From contig NC_053048.1 of NCBI RefSeq assembly GCF_003473485.1, positions 42,590,755-42,654,754 of the forward strand: a DNA stretch of 64,000 nt. Direction: 5' to 3'. Origin of the DNA: Medicago truncatula (taxonomy: Eukaryota; Streptophyta; Magnoliopsida; Fabales; Fabaceae). Below the pieces are notes generated by a model, which saw nothing but the letters and a program-made list of their open reading frames with translations, was not told the DNA's origin and ran no database searches. Positions 9,988-20,745 of this stretch are shown here, piece by piece; within the stretch, counting starts at the first letter, position 1; every line of letters begins with the position of its first letter. Both the position numbers and the translations under genes were made by a program.

Positions 9988-12900
9988 ATGGAGGACGAAG
10001 TCGAACACAGACCCCTTCATCAAACTACTCTACCCAAACAAATTGAACAACACAACGATTCAGAACCTGAAAACGAAGATGACGACGATGTCTCTTCCTT
10101 TTCTTCAGATTCCGAAATCGACGACGCATTAGACTGGTTAGATTCAAAAAACGAAGATTATTACGATTCAATCGACGGTACTTCTCTTAGTTCATGGCGC
10201 CCCAATGCTCACGGTGGTCACCACTCTCATTCTTCAACACTTCAACCTCTCTCCAATCGTAACCAGAAATTCTCACATCATATTCGTGCTTCTCCGTTAG
10301 AGGAATGGGAAGGAAGGATGAATATTGCTATGTCGAATACTGTTACTACCGCGATTCGTGGAAGTGTTCGAGAGATGGCTATTGGTAAAACTAAAACTAC
10401 TGAGAAAGCTGACCGTGCTACTGTTGAGCAGGTAAACTAGAATTACTCATAGTTTGATAGCTGATAAGGTAGCTGATTGTATTTGTAGTGTTTTGTAAAA
10501 TTAGTGGATGGGCTGGTTTATAAGGGCCTGTTTGGATTGGCTTATTCTTAAGCTTATGCAAATAAATAACCTTTTATGCTCTGTTGGATGTGTGGTAAGG
10601 TTAGATATGATAGGATTAGAAATGAAAATATTAGAGAGAGAGAGAGAAAGAGAAAGATTTGGGGTAGGACATATAGTTGAAAAAATGGTGGAAAATAGGC
10701 TTAGGTGGTTTGGGCATGTAGAGAGAAGACTTGTACATTTTGTAGTAAGGAGAGTAGATCTGATGAAGGGTAGTTATATCATTAGAGACCAAGGAGGAAG
10801 ACCTAGAAAAACTATAACAGAAATTATTAAGAATAATCTAGATATTGAGTTGAATCGAAATATTGTTTATGATAGAACATTATGGCGTAATTTTATACAT
10901 TGAGCTGACCCCATCAGTGGGATAAGACTTGGTTGTTGTTATTGTTGTTGGAAATGATGAAATCTGGTACATTCAAAAGCTGCACATTTCAATAAAATCT
11001 TTCTGATTTTTATTTCATAGTGGAGCACTGGTTTCCTTGTTCGTTGTATTCATTTTCAATATTTTGCATGCAACTAACAATAAAACTCTCCTAGGCAATT
11101 GATCCCAGAACGCGCATGGTTTTATTCAAGATGCTCAATAGAGGTGTGTTTCAAGATATGAATGGATGCATTTCAACTGGAAAGGAAGTATGTCATACAC
11201 CAGAACCTTTATTTACATGTTTGTTTCAGTTTTTTTTTTTAATTTTTGGCTTAAGGTTTTATGATGGGGATAATTGATTTTATATGTTATCATATTGATG
11301 ATTGTTACTCTCTTTTAATTTTCTAACAGGCAAATGTTTATCATGCCACCAAATCCATTATTTCAACTGAGAAGGAAGTATGTCAGACACCAGAACCTTT
11401 TATTTACATATTTGTTTCAGTTTTTATTTTATTTTTTGGTTTTATCTTTGGATTACGGTTTTATGGTGATAATTGATTTTATATGTTATCATATTTATGA
11501 TTGTTACCCCCTTTTTAATTTTCTAACAGGCAAATATTTCTCATGCCATCAAAACCAATGGTGAAGAACTTGAAATTCAAGAACTTGCAATTAAAATATA
11601 CAAAACATCTGTTCTGGTATTTAAGTAAGTACTATTAAGTGTTAGTTTGTTCTAACTTCTGTTATTACAAGTTATCTTGTTGAACATAAATTATTAAAAA
11701 GAATTACATACACAGGCTACTGTAATCTTTTAATTCATGGACTGACTTTTATAATGTGATTGATATCAGGGATAGAGATAGATATGTGCAAGGAGATTAC
11801 CGGTTTAGAAATGGGTACTGCAGGCATAATCCCCGAAAAATGGTTAAAACATGGGCAGAAAAGGAATTCAGGAATCTTAAGAGGTTTGCATTTGCTCTTA
11901 TTTCATACCTTTTTGTTTCTTCTTTTGGATATAATTTTCTATTCTTCTGTTGGATATGCACTTAGCTAAAAGCTGTTAAGATAATACTGTTGTATAATGT
12001 GATATACTAAATTACACTTTCAATCAAAATAATTCAAGAAGAAGAATTGAAGAAATAAGGAAATGACATATGCCATCCACAATTTTTTTTCCAACTGTAT
12101 TATATTTTTCTGTTGTTAAATGGGCTCCTTTATGTATCATCCCTGAGCGCACTTAGCTTGTTCTTTCATATATTTCCCATATAAAAAAAGTTTGATTACT
12201 TTTTTTGCCAAATTGCAGGCTAAAGGAAGAAGGAATCAGGTGCCCTACACCAATCCTTCTGAGGTTACATATCCTGGTTATGGAATTTATTGGTACTGCT
12301 TTTATCCTGCATTTTGATACAATCTGATTCTCCAATTATAATCAATTTCTCTCAATTCTGTTTGTTATATTGAATACCAGTGTAAATATGTCTACATTTG
12401 ATTGTAAAAGAAAGATGGGAAGTAAATTAAAGTAATGTATGGTTCAATATTGATCAAATGCATTATCAGTCCTAGAAAATTCCAATTTCTCGCTGTAGCT
12501 TATATAATCTCATTCTGGTAACGCCCTACTGCAGTTTAGACAGAAGAAATGCAAGTAGGTTTTTAACTGAAGTTCTCTGGTTATTTTGGTGCATGCAGGA
12601 AAGGATGGCTGGGCCGCTCCACGTCTCAAAGACGCAGATTTATCTTTAGACAAGTTACGGGAGGGTTATGTTGAGGTATGTGATAGTGATACAATAGTCG
12701 TCTAGTAAAGTTAGCATGGTTTAGAAGTTAGAATTTAGTCCTTTAGCAGGTTTCTTTGGTATTATGTTGTTGGGATGCTCTAATATAAGGTTTGGCACTC
12801 AGAAGCTTTATACCTAGAATTATTGCTAAGCTAGAGTTGTCAAATAGCGATTATAGTGGCGGCGCTATCTCAAAGCGGAATTTTAACAAATTGCCATTGT

Positions 12901-15900
12901 TCTGTGGTACACTATTTAGTAAAAAATCTTGTTAAACAGCGGATATAGTTGTGCTGTAACCATAGTAGTTAATAGCGGATAGCGGCGTGTAGCGACCGAC
13001 CCCAAAAATGCTATAGCGGGATAGCGCAGAGCGCTATGACCGCTATTTCATAGAGAGCATAATAGAGTTTTATATCAACAAAACAGAGGATTGTTTGTAC
13101 AAACTACAAACAGAAACAGAGAGAGAGAGCAGAATGGAGTTTGGAATCAATAATAACAAATAAAACTAGAATAAAAAAGTAACAGGACAGTAGAGTTTGA
13201 GATTGTTAAACAAAAAAATAACAGGATAACAAAGCAAACACGACAAAGTAGAGGAAGATTTACGGTGTAGAGGTGAAGAAGTTTTACAGAACAGCAGAAA
13301 AGCAGAGAGAAGATGCTTTTTGCAGATAAACGCCGTTTTGCGCAAGAAAGAAAGAAGGAAGAGAGAAGCTGAACTTTTTAGGGTTTAATGAAAATGTCAA
13401 AAATACCCTTGTTTTTTTTTAAAACCAAGGACAATTTTGTATTTTCTCTTAAAGTGAAATAGCAGTTCTAAACCACAAAATCGCTACGAAGCGTTGCGCT
13501 GCTATCTCATACCGCAACGCTATGGCTTGTTGCGTAGTGCGCCAGCACCGCACCGCGCGGCCGCTATAGCGCCGCTATTGACTACTAGCCTGTAACACTG
13601 TAGCATAGAGGAATATGAAGGATCACTATTTTCTGCCGTCTGTGATTGACAACACTGCCAAAAGGTCACTTGTGTGATTAAAGCTATTTAGAAGTCTACA
13701 CTATCATTCAAGGATTCTCCATGGAAACACTTCTCACATTTCTTTTACCTTTCTAAATTCTAAAGGTTTATTCTGTTATGCTAATTTTTTAGGCTGACTT
13801 TATGAGCATTTGTATTTTAGATAATTGTTGCAATGCGGACATTATATCAGAAGTGCAAATTGGTGCATGGTGACCTCAGTGAATATAATATACTCTATTA
13901 TGAGGTGAATACTCCTTTGGATGTTTATATTTTAAAGACAGAGTGTCTCTCTATAAATTGTTTACTTATTTGTTCTTTATTTCTCAGGGTCACTTGTATA
14001 TTATTGATGTTTCTCAAGCGGTTGATCCTGACCATCCTCATGCTCTTGATTTTCTGCGTGAAGACTGTATTCATGTATCCGTAAGTACTCCTAGGCACTA
14101 GCTGTAAATTACATATCTCTTGTCCTCTTCCTCATGTGTTGTAGGGCTAATAAGAAAAAAGAATGTGATTAAGTACTTGTTTTACTTGTAGGATTTCTTT
14201 AAAAAACATGGTGTAGGTGTCATGACAATAAGAGAACTTTTTGAATTTATTGTTGATGCATCGATTTCTGATGATGCTGTAGATGGCTATTTGGAAAAGG
14301 TATTTGTCATTGGTATGTCATTGTTTTCATTCTCGGAACAACTTCAAACATATTATTATAATATTAAAAAAAATTCAGGTGCAACAAAAAATTTTGGCCA
14401 GAGGAGATGTATCTGCAGAGGATGAGATTGCAGACTCAGTATTTGCACAGGTAACTTGCCTTACAAGATTGCTTTTTGTTTGAATGTGAAGGGAAATGCA
14501 AGAAAATTAAGGAAACACTGAAGAAATTAATTTAGGAAGTATATCTATAGATATTTGTATTGTTGTCGCGAAGATCTAAACACGGAAAGTTTATTTATAC
14601 TTCTAGAAGCTTTTAGAAGGTATACTAAAAAAAATGCTTTAAGCAGAAAGGTATAGCAAACTATGGAGATCAAGTCCCTCAGGTTACAGGAACTAGAACA
14701 GTTACTGGTTGCCATACAGGAAACACAACAATTAATTCACACTGATGCAAGATTGTAACTTGAGGATCGCATCATGGATCATAAGATCCTACCATAGGGA
14801 AAAGTTATATGTATGTGCATAATAAGTTCATAGATAACTCAAAAGACAGAGTTCATAACCATGATTATAGAAGTAAAGTTCATAAATAACCATAGAAGGA
14901 GGAGTCGCAGGTTGCGGCTCAAACTGATGGAAGAATAAGGACGGGAGGGAACAAAGGTTGAGTGAGAGAGAACAGAGGTCGCCAGTGCTGTGGATTGTTG
15001 AATGGCTGACCTAATAAGTTTTTGTTTTTCAAAAACCAGGCCATTTCAGGAAAACCCGACCCTGATATCAAAACAATCCCATTTTTGCATCTTTCCGTCC
15101 TCTTCAATCCCATTTTTGCGTCTTTCCGCCCTCTTCAATCCCACAGGCATGCTGGAAAGATTGTGATTTTACCCAGTGAATTCCGTTTGTAACACAGCAC
15201 AGAGTATAATCCCAAATCATGATTGAGAATATTGACGCCTTGAGTATAAGCATAACAACTATTGTAACACTTCTATGTGCTAACGTAACAACTGATTCTT
15301 CTAAATCTAAGCATTCTCATTTTAATATGATATTGCTGCAATCGTTTATTATTAATATATATGAGATAAAATCATAAAAACATAGAATTCATACTTCATT
15401 TAACCCTCCAAGTTCATTATTTCTTTCTAAAACAGTATGAGTTTGATTTTGATAATTTTTTCAATGTATTTTGAACAACTAAAAGCACTAGTCATATTGG
15501 TGTATTTAGCACATTTATTTTGTTCTCTCCATTCTGACATGTTTATTTTCTTGAACTCTTTACAGTCTTACATTCCAAAGACACTAGTCGATGTTAAGAA
15601 TGTTGAGGAGGATGTACAACGTATAACGAGTGGCAAAGAAACCGGGGATTTGATTTATCAGACGATTACTGGACTTAAACACGCTCTCACAATAACAGAA
15701 CCTTCCCTGCAAAATGATCAGTTAAAGCCGAAATCAAATACTATAGATGATTCACATGCCATCTCTGATGGTAAATCTAACCTCTTAGAAGGTGATGCGG
15801 AGGCTCAACCTGGTGAGAACGAAGAAGATAACAAAAGCGATTCTGAAGAGATTTCATCCTCTGAAAGTGATTCTGATACTCCGCTTGATAAGAAAGTTGC

Positions 15901-16030
15901 TAGAAAAGAAGCTAGGAAAGAAAATAAAAAGAAGGTGAAAGAGGAGAAAAGAGAAGCCAGAAAAACTAAACTCCCCAAGGCTGTGAAGAAAAGAAAGAAG
16001 AAATTGTCTAAGGCCATAAAGACCAGATAG
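9988..16030 (+). CDS. RIO1: RIO1 atypical protein kinase/ATPase
   Basis: RIO1 kinases act in the last cytoplasmic steps of pre-40S ribosome maturation. Exons: 9988-10431, 11095-11187, optional 11330-11377, 11530-11624, 11770-11883, 12219-12292, 12599-12675, 13821-13904, 13988-14080, 14192-14299, 14379-14450, 15566-16030. All junctions are GT-AG and in phase, giving 588 residues with the optional exon or 572 without. Seen in the translation: an acidic N-terminus, P-loop STGKEAN at 175-181, the ATP-binding lysine in LAIK near 217, catalytic HGDLSEYN at 331-338, metal-binding IIDVSQ at 349-353, and a Lys-rich tail after about 535. The start is the ATG of MEDEVEH, because the frame upstream lacks an earlier ATG. 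Oddities are the duplicated P-loop exon and a 15-bp duplication before LAIK. Introns hold a LINE relic and a hAT-like element. The family call is near certain; inclusion of the mini-exon is unknown. Confidence 0.93.
10588..10950 (+). mobile_element. 5'-truncated L1-type LINE relic in RIO1 intron 1
   Basis: Translation of this segment gives the C-terminal end of plant LINE ORF2, with the motifs [18 protein letters not shown] and GRPRKT followed by LWRNFIH and a stop. It is out of frame with its own start because of an expanded GAGAGA run near 10630. The 3' end reads GACCCCATCAGTGGGATAAG and then a TTG-repeat tail at about 10931-10950, the usual end of this LINE family. It lies wholly within an intron and is not expected to affect the protein. 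Confidence 0.85.
11170..11559 (+). repeat. Tandem duplication across the RIO1 P-loop exon junction
   Basis: Copy 1 (about 11170-11359) and copy 2 (about 11360-11559) are clearly homologous. Both contain the exon end with ...AAGGAA, a GTATGTCA donor, a T-rich intron, the TTCTAACAG acceptor and the following GCAAAT exon start. The duplication creates a new 48-bp exon (11330-11377) with functional-looking splice sites on both sides. Length 48 is a multiple of three, so including or skipping it preserves the frame. Confidence 0.9.
12961..13588. mobile_element. hAT-like non-autonomous element in RIO1 intron 6
   Basis: The 628-bp unit begins CATAGTAGTTAATAGCGG and ends CCGCTATTGACTACTAG, which are near-perfect inverted ends. 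Flanking octamers GCTGTAAC (12953-12960) and CCTGTAAC (13589-13596) agree at seven of eight bases, fitting a hAT target duplication. Both ends are rich in palindromic GCTATAGC/GCGCTA words. The middle is purine-rich and encodes no transposase. It accounts for over half of the long intron between RIO1 exons ending at 12675 and starting at 13821. Confidence 0.75.
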
Positions 16031-17156
16031 ACACTACTTATTTGTTATGGCCATCTGAGTGTAGGTTCTGAATTCTTAGATAAAAGTTATAATACGTCAA
16101 AGATATGGAGAAAAATAGTAATTTTGTTTTCTAAGCATATATATGATGTTAGAATTAATCTTGTTTATCTTACAATTTTGGTGTGTTATTAAATTTTTAT
16201 GTGGGTCTTGAGTTTCTCTACACATGCAAAATGGTTATGCAGACTTCCTCTGTTTGATCAAAGTGATGTTGATTTAGATTATTTTAAGCTTTGTGAACAA
16301 AACCACTTAATAATTTTGTTGGAAAAGATAAACCTCAATCAAAACATGTACTAGAGCATTGAACCCCCTTATAACCCAGACGACAATTCCGACAACAACG
16401 CCGCATCTGAGTTTCCAACGACATCCAAGACTTATCAAAGGCATAAATGAGCTTTTATACTTTGCCACATAAAGCTTGGATTGTGGCCTAGGCTTGGCCT
16501 GCATTTGGGTGATGCTAATGTATTGAACTAGTGCTACCTGTGCGTTATTATACCGTTGAATACGAAAAAGAAAGTCACTATCAGAAAAGCGTACACAACT
16601 GTAACAAATACCACACATAAAAATAAATAAGAGCAATTACAAAAACCATGACAATGTTACCGTTACGGTTATCGTGGATTTTTCTGTTTATAACCGTTGG
16701 TCAATGAGTAAAATACTTTATTATGTTCTAGATGGGTTAGGATTAATGTAATATGACATGCATCAAGGTAAAAAGCATGTAGCAATAAAGAGAGTTTAGC
16801 AACTAAAATAATATAACAAACTTTTAATTGAAAACCACAAATATATTACAACAGATACACGTAAAGAAACCAATTCATTGGTCACGAAATTTTATTTAAT
16901 GCATTACACAACTTTAGACCCTATTGTTTTTGCTACCCCTACTAGATTGTGGGATTCAGTATTCAAAAGACTCTTATTGTGGTCCTCTCAAATTGTCCCA
17001 AGAATTCCCTGAAATTGATTCAGCTTCTTAGCACATTATAAACCCCATCTCACTCGTAGGCCTTAGCAAATAACAGAAGCCACCGTCATTTGCTCTCTTC
17101 TGTATTATTATAATAATTTACTTCAAGGAATTCAGGTCCATAAATTGAGCTGCATG
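16031..17156. other. RIO1 downstream region and spacer
   Basis: The first 150-200 bp are the probable RIO1 3' UTR; several AATAAA-like words occur but none could be fixed as the poly(A) signal. A 109-codon minus-strand ORF at 16307-16636 has no recognisable domain. The stretch at about 16915-17000 resembles 20215-20310 (shared word ATTCAAAAG...CTCTTA), a dispersed repeat pair. Confidence 0.4.
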
Positions 17157-17166
17157 GCCACTCAAA

Positions 17167-17339
17167 GAAAAATGCTCTTCTCCCAACAACGCTAGTCGCA
17201 CCTAACCGAACTTCCAAAAATACTCATGCATGAGTTAACTCAAGCGGGTGTCATATCCAGCGTGAGTTAACTCACGCATGAGTATTTTGAAAAGTTAGGT
17301 TGGGAGTGAACATTTTTTTTTGGGAGAAGAGCTTTTTTC
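17167..17339. mobile_element. Foldback MITE with 10-bp target duplication
   Basis: The 173-bp unit is nearly all inverted repeat. Its ends GAAAAATGCTCTTCTCCC and GGGAGAAGAGCTTTTTTC pair, and the inner arms around ACTCATGCATGAGTTAACTC pair with GAGTTAACTCACGCATGAGT. Perfect direct repeats GCCACTCAAA occur at 17157-17166 and 17340-17349. The 9-10-bp duplication suggests a Mutator-like origin. A transcript through it would form a strong hairpin. Confidence 0.85.
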
Positions 17340-17879
17340 GCCACTCAAATTGAGAGGAAACCCAGATGAGCTTAGTCATTTGGCAATGCATTAAAAAAAA
17401 AAATACTCCTACAGTACCCATAATTTACTGAATGCAACACAGTAATGCTGTTGCTAACTCTCCATCTACTCCCTTTGCTTAGCCACCTCAAGCGTATTTT
17501 AATTCGTGTATTGTTGGATTAAGCCAAAATAATATAAGGGCTTTTCAAAGTGTTTACATTATACTGTTCAATTTGTTATTGTGAAGATAAATATTAATTT
17601 AGTAAAAGTCACGTTTTCTTTCTTTTATTTATACACTTTAAATTTGTATGAATTAATCATATTTGTCACTCATCGTAAAGCAGAGAGAAATTCAATAATG
17701 TTATTTGATTATGAGTATGTTGTGAAATACATGTATTTCATCTCTTAGCTACGATTAAGAGAAAATATATGTAAAAAAAGTTTAAAACACAATCTCTTCC
17801 GATTGTTGTCACTCCTCAATAAAGGGAACCAAAAACATTAAAATGTTTTTTTTAGAAAAATAAACTTATATTATTTTAT

Positions 17880-18060
17880 GGGAAATGTTAACGAGTGCTT
17901 TTGGGGCACTTGTTAAGAAGTTTAAAAAGAAAATTTTATTTTGGGAATGATGCATTCAACATATTGAAAGTTTAAAAAGTAACTTTATCTACATAAAATT
18001 TGTAAACTATTTTTATATTTAATAAGACCCTTATTTTATTAATCAAAATGTGTTTAATAC
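17880..18060 (+). mobile_element. MITE copy (GGGAAATGTTAA family), decayed right end
   Basis: It begins GGGAAATGTTAACGAGTGC, the terminal repeat found on complete copies elsewhere in the window (28241, 50977, 54509). The interior CATTCAACATATTGAAA is shared, in reverse orientation, with about 24390-24600. The right inverted end is not recognisable, so this copy is truncated or diverged. Confidence 0.55.
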
Positions 18061-18640
18061 AATTTGGTATATCAACCAGGATTTGAATACTAACTCAACT
18101 AGGATTCAATGTTGAATCATTTATCTTATAATATTCTTTTCATTTCAAGTTTTTTATTTTTCTTAAATGGATAACATAACAATTCTTAATTACCAATAAT
18201 AGATTAAACTATTATTAAGTTATGAAAATCTTACTCTCTCAGTATCTTCAACCAATTCAAGTCACAACTTCAACTACTTTCATTTGTGTCCATTTATAAT
18301 GGTGCAATTATAAACTGCCCTTGTTTTCCTTCCCGTTTCATCTTACAAAACAAAAAATACATAATTTTATTTATCCTCTCTTAATTAAAATCAATCTTCA
18401 CTTTTGTTGCTTTTAAATGTATAGTCAATCTTATGGTTTGTTGAACAATGCTTATAACATGTGCTCTTAGAATGTATGTTAAGAATTTCAAACGGAAAAC
18501 TTGTGTTGAAAATATTTTTTTAAATAATTAAATTAACAACTTTCAATACAATAGTTTTATATTGGTTCTCTAACAGGTGATCTAAAGAAATTTGTTCATG
18601 TTAGTCGTTATTGTAATGTGAACCACCGCTTGAATATCAC

Positions 18641-18771
18641 TGACGTTTCCGTTGACTTCGTAATTGTATTGTATTTATTTTATCTGTTATGAAAGAAAAA
18701 GAAAATTGACGTTTCCGTTGACTTCGTAATCGTATTGTAATTATTTTATTTGTTATGAAAGAATAAGAAAA
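18641..18771 (+). repeat. Two-copy 66-bp tandem repeat
   Basis: Two successive units start TGACGTTTCCGTTGACTTCG at 18641 and 18707 and differ at only a few positions. It is a simple local duplication upstream of the F-box ORF. Surrounding sequence (18060-18994) is AT-rich spacer without other features. Confidence 0.85.
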
Positions 18772-18994
18772 AAAGTTTGGGGTAAATTTATTTTAAAAGT
18801 TATGCTCGTAAATGGATTTAAATGATTGATTTATTATATCCTAACTTAGGGGTCAATGCTTACTTCATAGTAAACACAATTATACCAAAAAATAGTAAAT
18901 GTACATAAATTTAACCTATAAATCCAAGAGTGAAGGGAGTATAGTCACAACTTGGTAAAAGGAGAGAATAATAGACACTCAAGAGGGTTCTCAA

Positions 18995-19231
18995 ATGGCA
19001 TATGAAGTCAATAACAAGCAAGTGATGCCGAACAATGGTGACTTGCCCGAACTTGTCATAAGGGAAATTCTTGTGTATCTTCCTATAAAGTCTCTATTTA
19101 GGTTCAAAAGTGTCTCCAAACAATGGAATAATTTGATTTCAGATCCTTTTTTTGCTCGTTGCTATAGTTGTCGGTGTGATCACCCTCACAAGGCAACCTT
19201 ATGGGCCATGCACTACAATGATAATAAGTGA
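18995..19231 (+). CDS. F-box-only short protein (truncated F-box gene)
   Basis: The 78-codon ORF begins at the ATG of MAYEVNNK. From about residue 17 it contains an F-box: LPELVIREILVYLPIKSLFRF, then a KSVSKQWNNLISDPFFAR end. F-boxes bind SKP1 and link a substrate receptor to an SCF ubiquitin ligase. The usual plant partner region (F-box-associated or Kelch, a further 250 residues) is absent: the frame stops at 19229-19231 and the following DNA shows no continuation in any frame. It is either a 3'-truncated relic or a very short F-box protein. The F-box itself has no internal damage. It belongs to a different F-box subfamily from the FBD cluster near 38 kb. Confidence 0.6.
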   Translation: MAYEVNNKQVMPNNGDLPELVIREILVYLPIKSLFRFKSVSKQWNNLISDPFFARCYSCRCDHPHKATLWAMHYNDNK

Positions 19232-19500
19232 GAATCACACCTCCTACTTTGGTTTTGGATGGAACCACCTATAACAACCTAAATTATTAATTAATTTGCA
19301 ATTGTTCTTGTTTAGTAGCGTTTTTTTTTCTTCTTCAAATAAGCTAGTGACTATATTCACATACTACATGTGTGAAGAAAATAGGAAGAATGGGGTTCCA
19401 ATTCTGATCCATACATTCCATTGTTAATAGAGCTATCAATTGAATTGTATTTGCAGGACATAGTGTTTGTACTATTTGCAATAATTATCCTTAGTCATGC

Positions 19501-19640
19501 ATTTTTTTTTCTCAAGTAGTTTAGTGGCTAAAAATTCACCTTTAGGGTGAATAAGCGGTGTATCGGGGGTTCAAACCTCCGTCCCTGCATATAATATGTA
19601 TTGTCCATACCAATTGAGTTAAGTTCACATAGACAAAATA
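19501..19640 (-). mobile_element. tRNA-derived SINE, minus orientation
   Basis: Read on the minus strand it starts with an A-box-like GAACTTAACTCAATTGG, then ATGCAGGGACGGAGGTTTG with a B-box-like GGTTTGAACCCC, and ends in an A run (the T run at 19501-19510 on the plus strand). Related copies lie at about 40755, 48300 and 60660. It is a SINE family, not a working tRNA gene, because no cloverleaf can be completed. Confidence 0.65.
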
Positions 19641-20156
19641 ATAATATGTACATTTTACTAATATGTTTGTTAATATAAATTTAAGAATAAATATGTTTTC
19701 GATCCCTGTAAATATATCAATTTTTTCGTCTTTGTCCCTCTTCGACTCTTTTCGTTGTAATCAACATTATCCTTAGAGGAAACAGATTTAACCCTAATAA
19801 TGTTGATCATCATTTTTCTTCCTCGGTCCATATGCGAAGTCAATGAATCACTAGTCAAACTACTGATTTTTCATTATTAAAAATAAGATATTTATTCATT
19901 TAAATTGGTGTATTACATCAAAAACAATACAAATTGTGCATTGCTAAAATTGAAAAAGATGAATTTGCGAACAAACACAAACCTAACTTGGATGATTTTC
20001 TAATTGAACAATTAAAATAAATTGTATTAATTAAAACAACAGACATATCTTAACATTTGTATACTAAACTACAAAGGGTAACTTCTTAGTATATTATTTT
20101 TGTCACCCGTTACAATTCAACCCAATTTGATCTTTGCAGTTAAGCGTAGAGGACAC

Positions 20157-20400
20157 TCACACACAACAAAAATAATATAAAAATTCAAATTTCAGTAAAA
20201 ACAAGGAATTGCACAAATACCAAACAAAATCTAGACCCTCTACTTTCATTAGATTGTGTGCTTCGGTATTCAAAAGCCTCTTACTGTGAACCACTGTGGT
20301 CCTCTCCCAAGCGTGCCCTAACATGCAAGGAAGTTGAACATGCAGGATAAGCATGGAAGGAATAGACCTCATGCTAGTCTTGATAATAGATCTACACAAG
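20157..20400 (-). repeat. Dispersed repeat, possible RNase H-like relic
   Basis: This shares words with about 16915-17000. The minus-strand 80-codon ORF contains NTEAHNLMKVEGLDFVW, which vaguely resembles the end of LINE RNase H domains (AHNLAK...W). The match is weak and the frame has no catalytic residues, so the assignment is tentative. Confidence 0.3.
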
Positions 20401-20439
20401 CATCACCTCTCTGAGAGAATGAACCAATTAAAGGGACCA

Positions 20440-20745
20440 AATTTAAGATTTTGCAATCTTCTTTTTAATGTCACACATGCAGCCTTGAAGATCCAACCTT
20501 TCAAGATTTGGAATTCCAGTGAAATCTGAAGTTTGATGTAGATATTTGGAAATTCTCATATTGGTCTTCAAATACCCGCAAAAGCAAATTTCCTAAGATT
20601 CTGTCCTTAAAAGTGCACACATGTTGTTTATCCTTGAATCAATTCCAACCAGTTTACAGTCATAGTGAGACAAATTTGGGTTGTAACCTTTTCCATTCCT
20701 TTGCGAAAAATCCTCCAACAGGTTCTGTTTCAAGCCTATAACGAA
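20440..20745 (-). pseudogene. LRR relic of a TNL resistance gene
   Basis: On the minus strand a short open stretch contains SDFTGIPNLERLDLQGC, the very conserved motif that begins the LRR region of TIR-NBS-LRR immune receptors. Upstream residues are broken by stops. The TIR relic on the same strand lies about 1 kb upstream (21715-22120), and no NB-ARC motif (P-loop GxGGxGKTT, GLPLA, MHD) was seen between. The two pieces are probably parts of one decayed gene that lost its NB-ARC exon. Confidence 0.65.

Noticed and set aside
10508-10903. 131-codon ORF as an independent gene
   Set aside because: The translation matches the tail of LINE ORF2 ([14 protein letters not shown]), followed by the LINE 3' end, and lies within RIO1 intron 1.
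11756-11969. Two overlapping plus-strand ORFs near 11760
   Set aside because: Both simply read through RIO1 exon 11770-11883 and into its intron; only the spliced frame makes sense.
15805-16017. Minus-strand Ser/Phe-rich ORF
   Set aside because: Mirror frame of the Lys/Glu-rich RIO1 C-terminal exon.
19501-19640. Possible tRNA gene (A- and B-box words)
   Set aside because: A full cloverleaf with paired acceptor stem cannot be formed, the unit ends in an A/T run, and similar copies recur at 40755, 48300 and 60660. It is a SINE.
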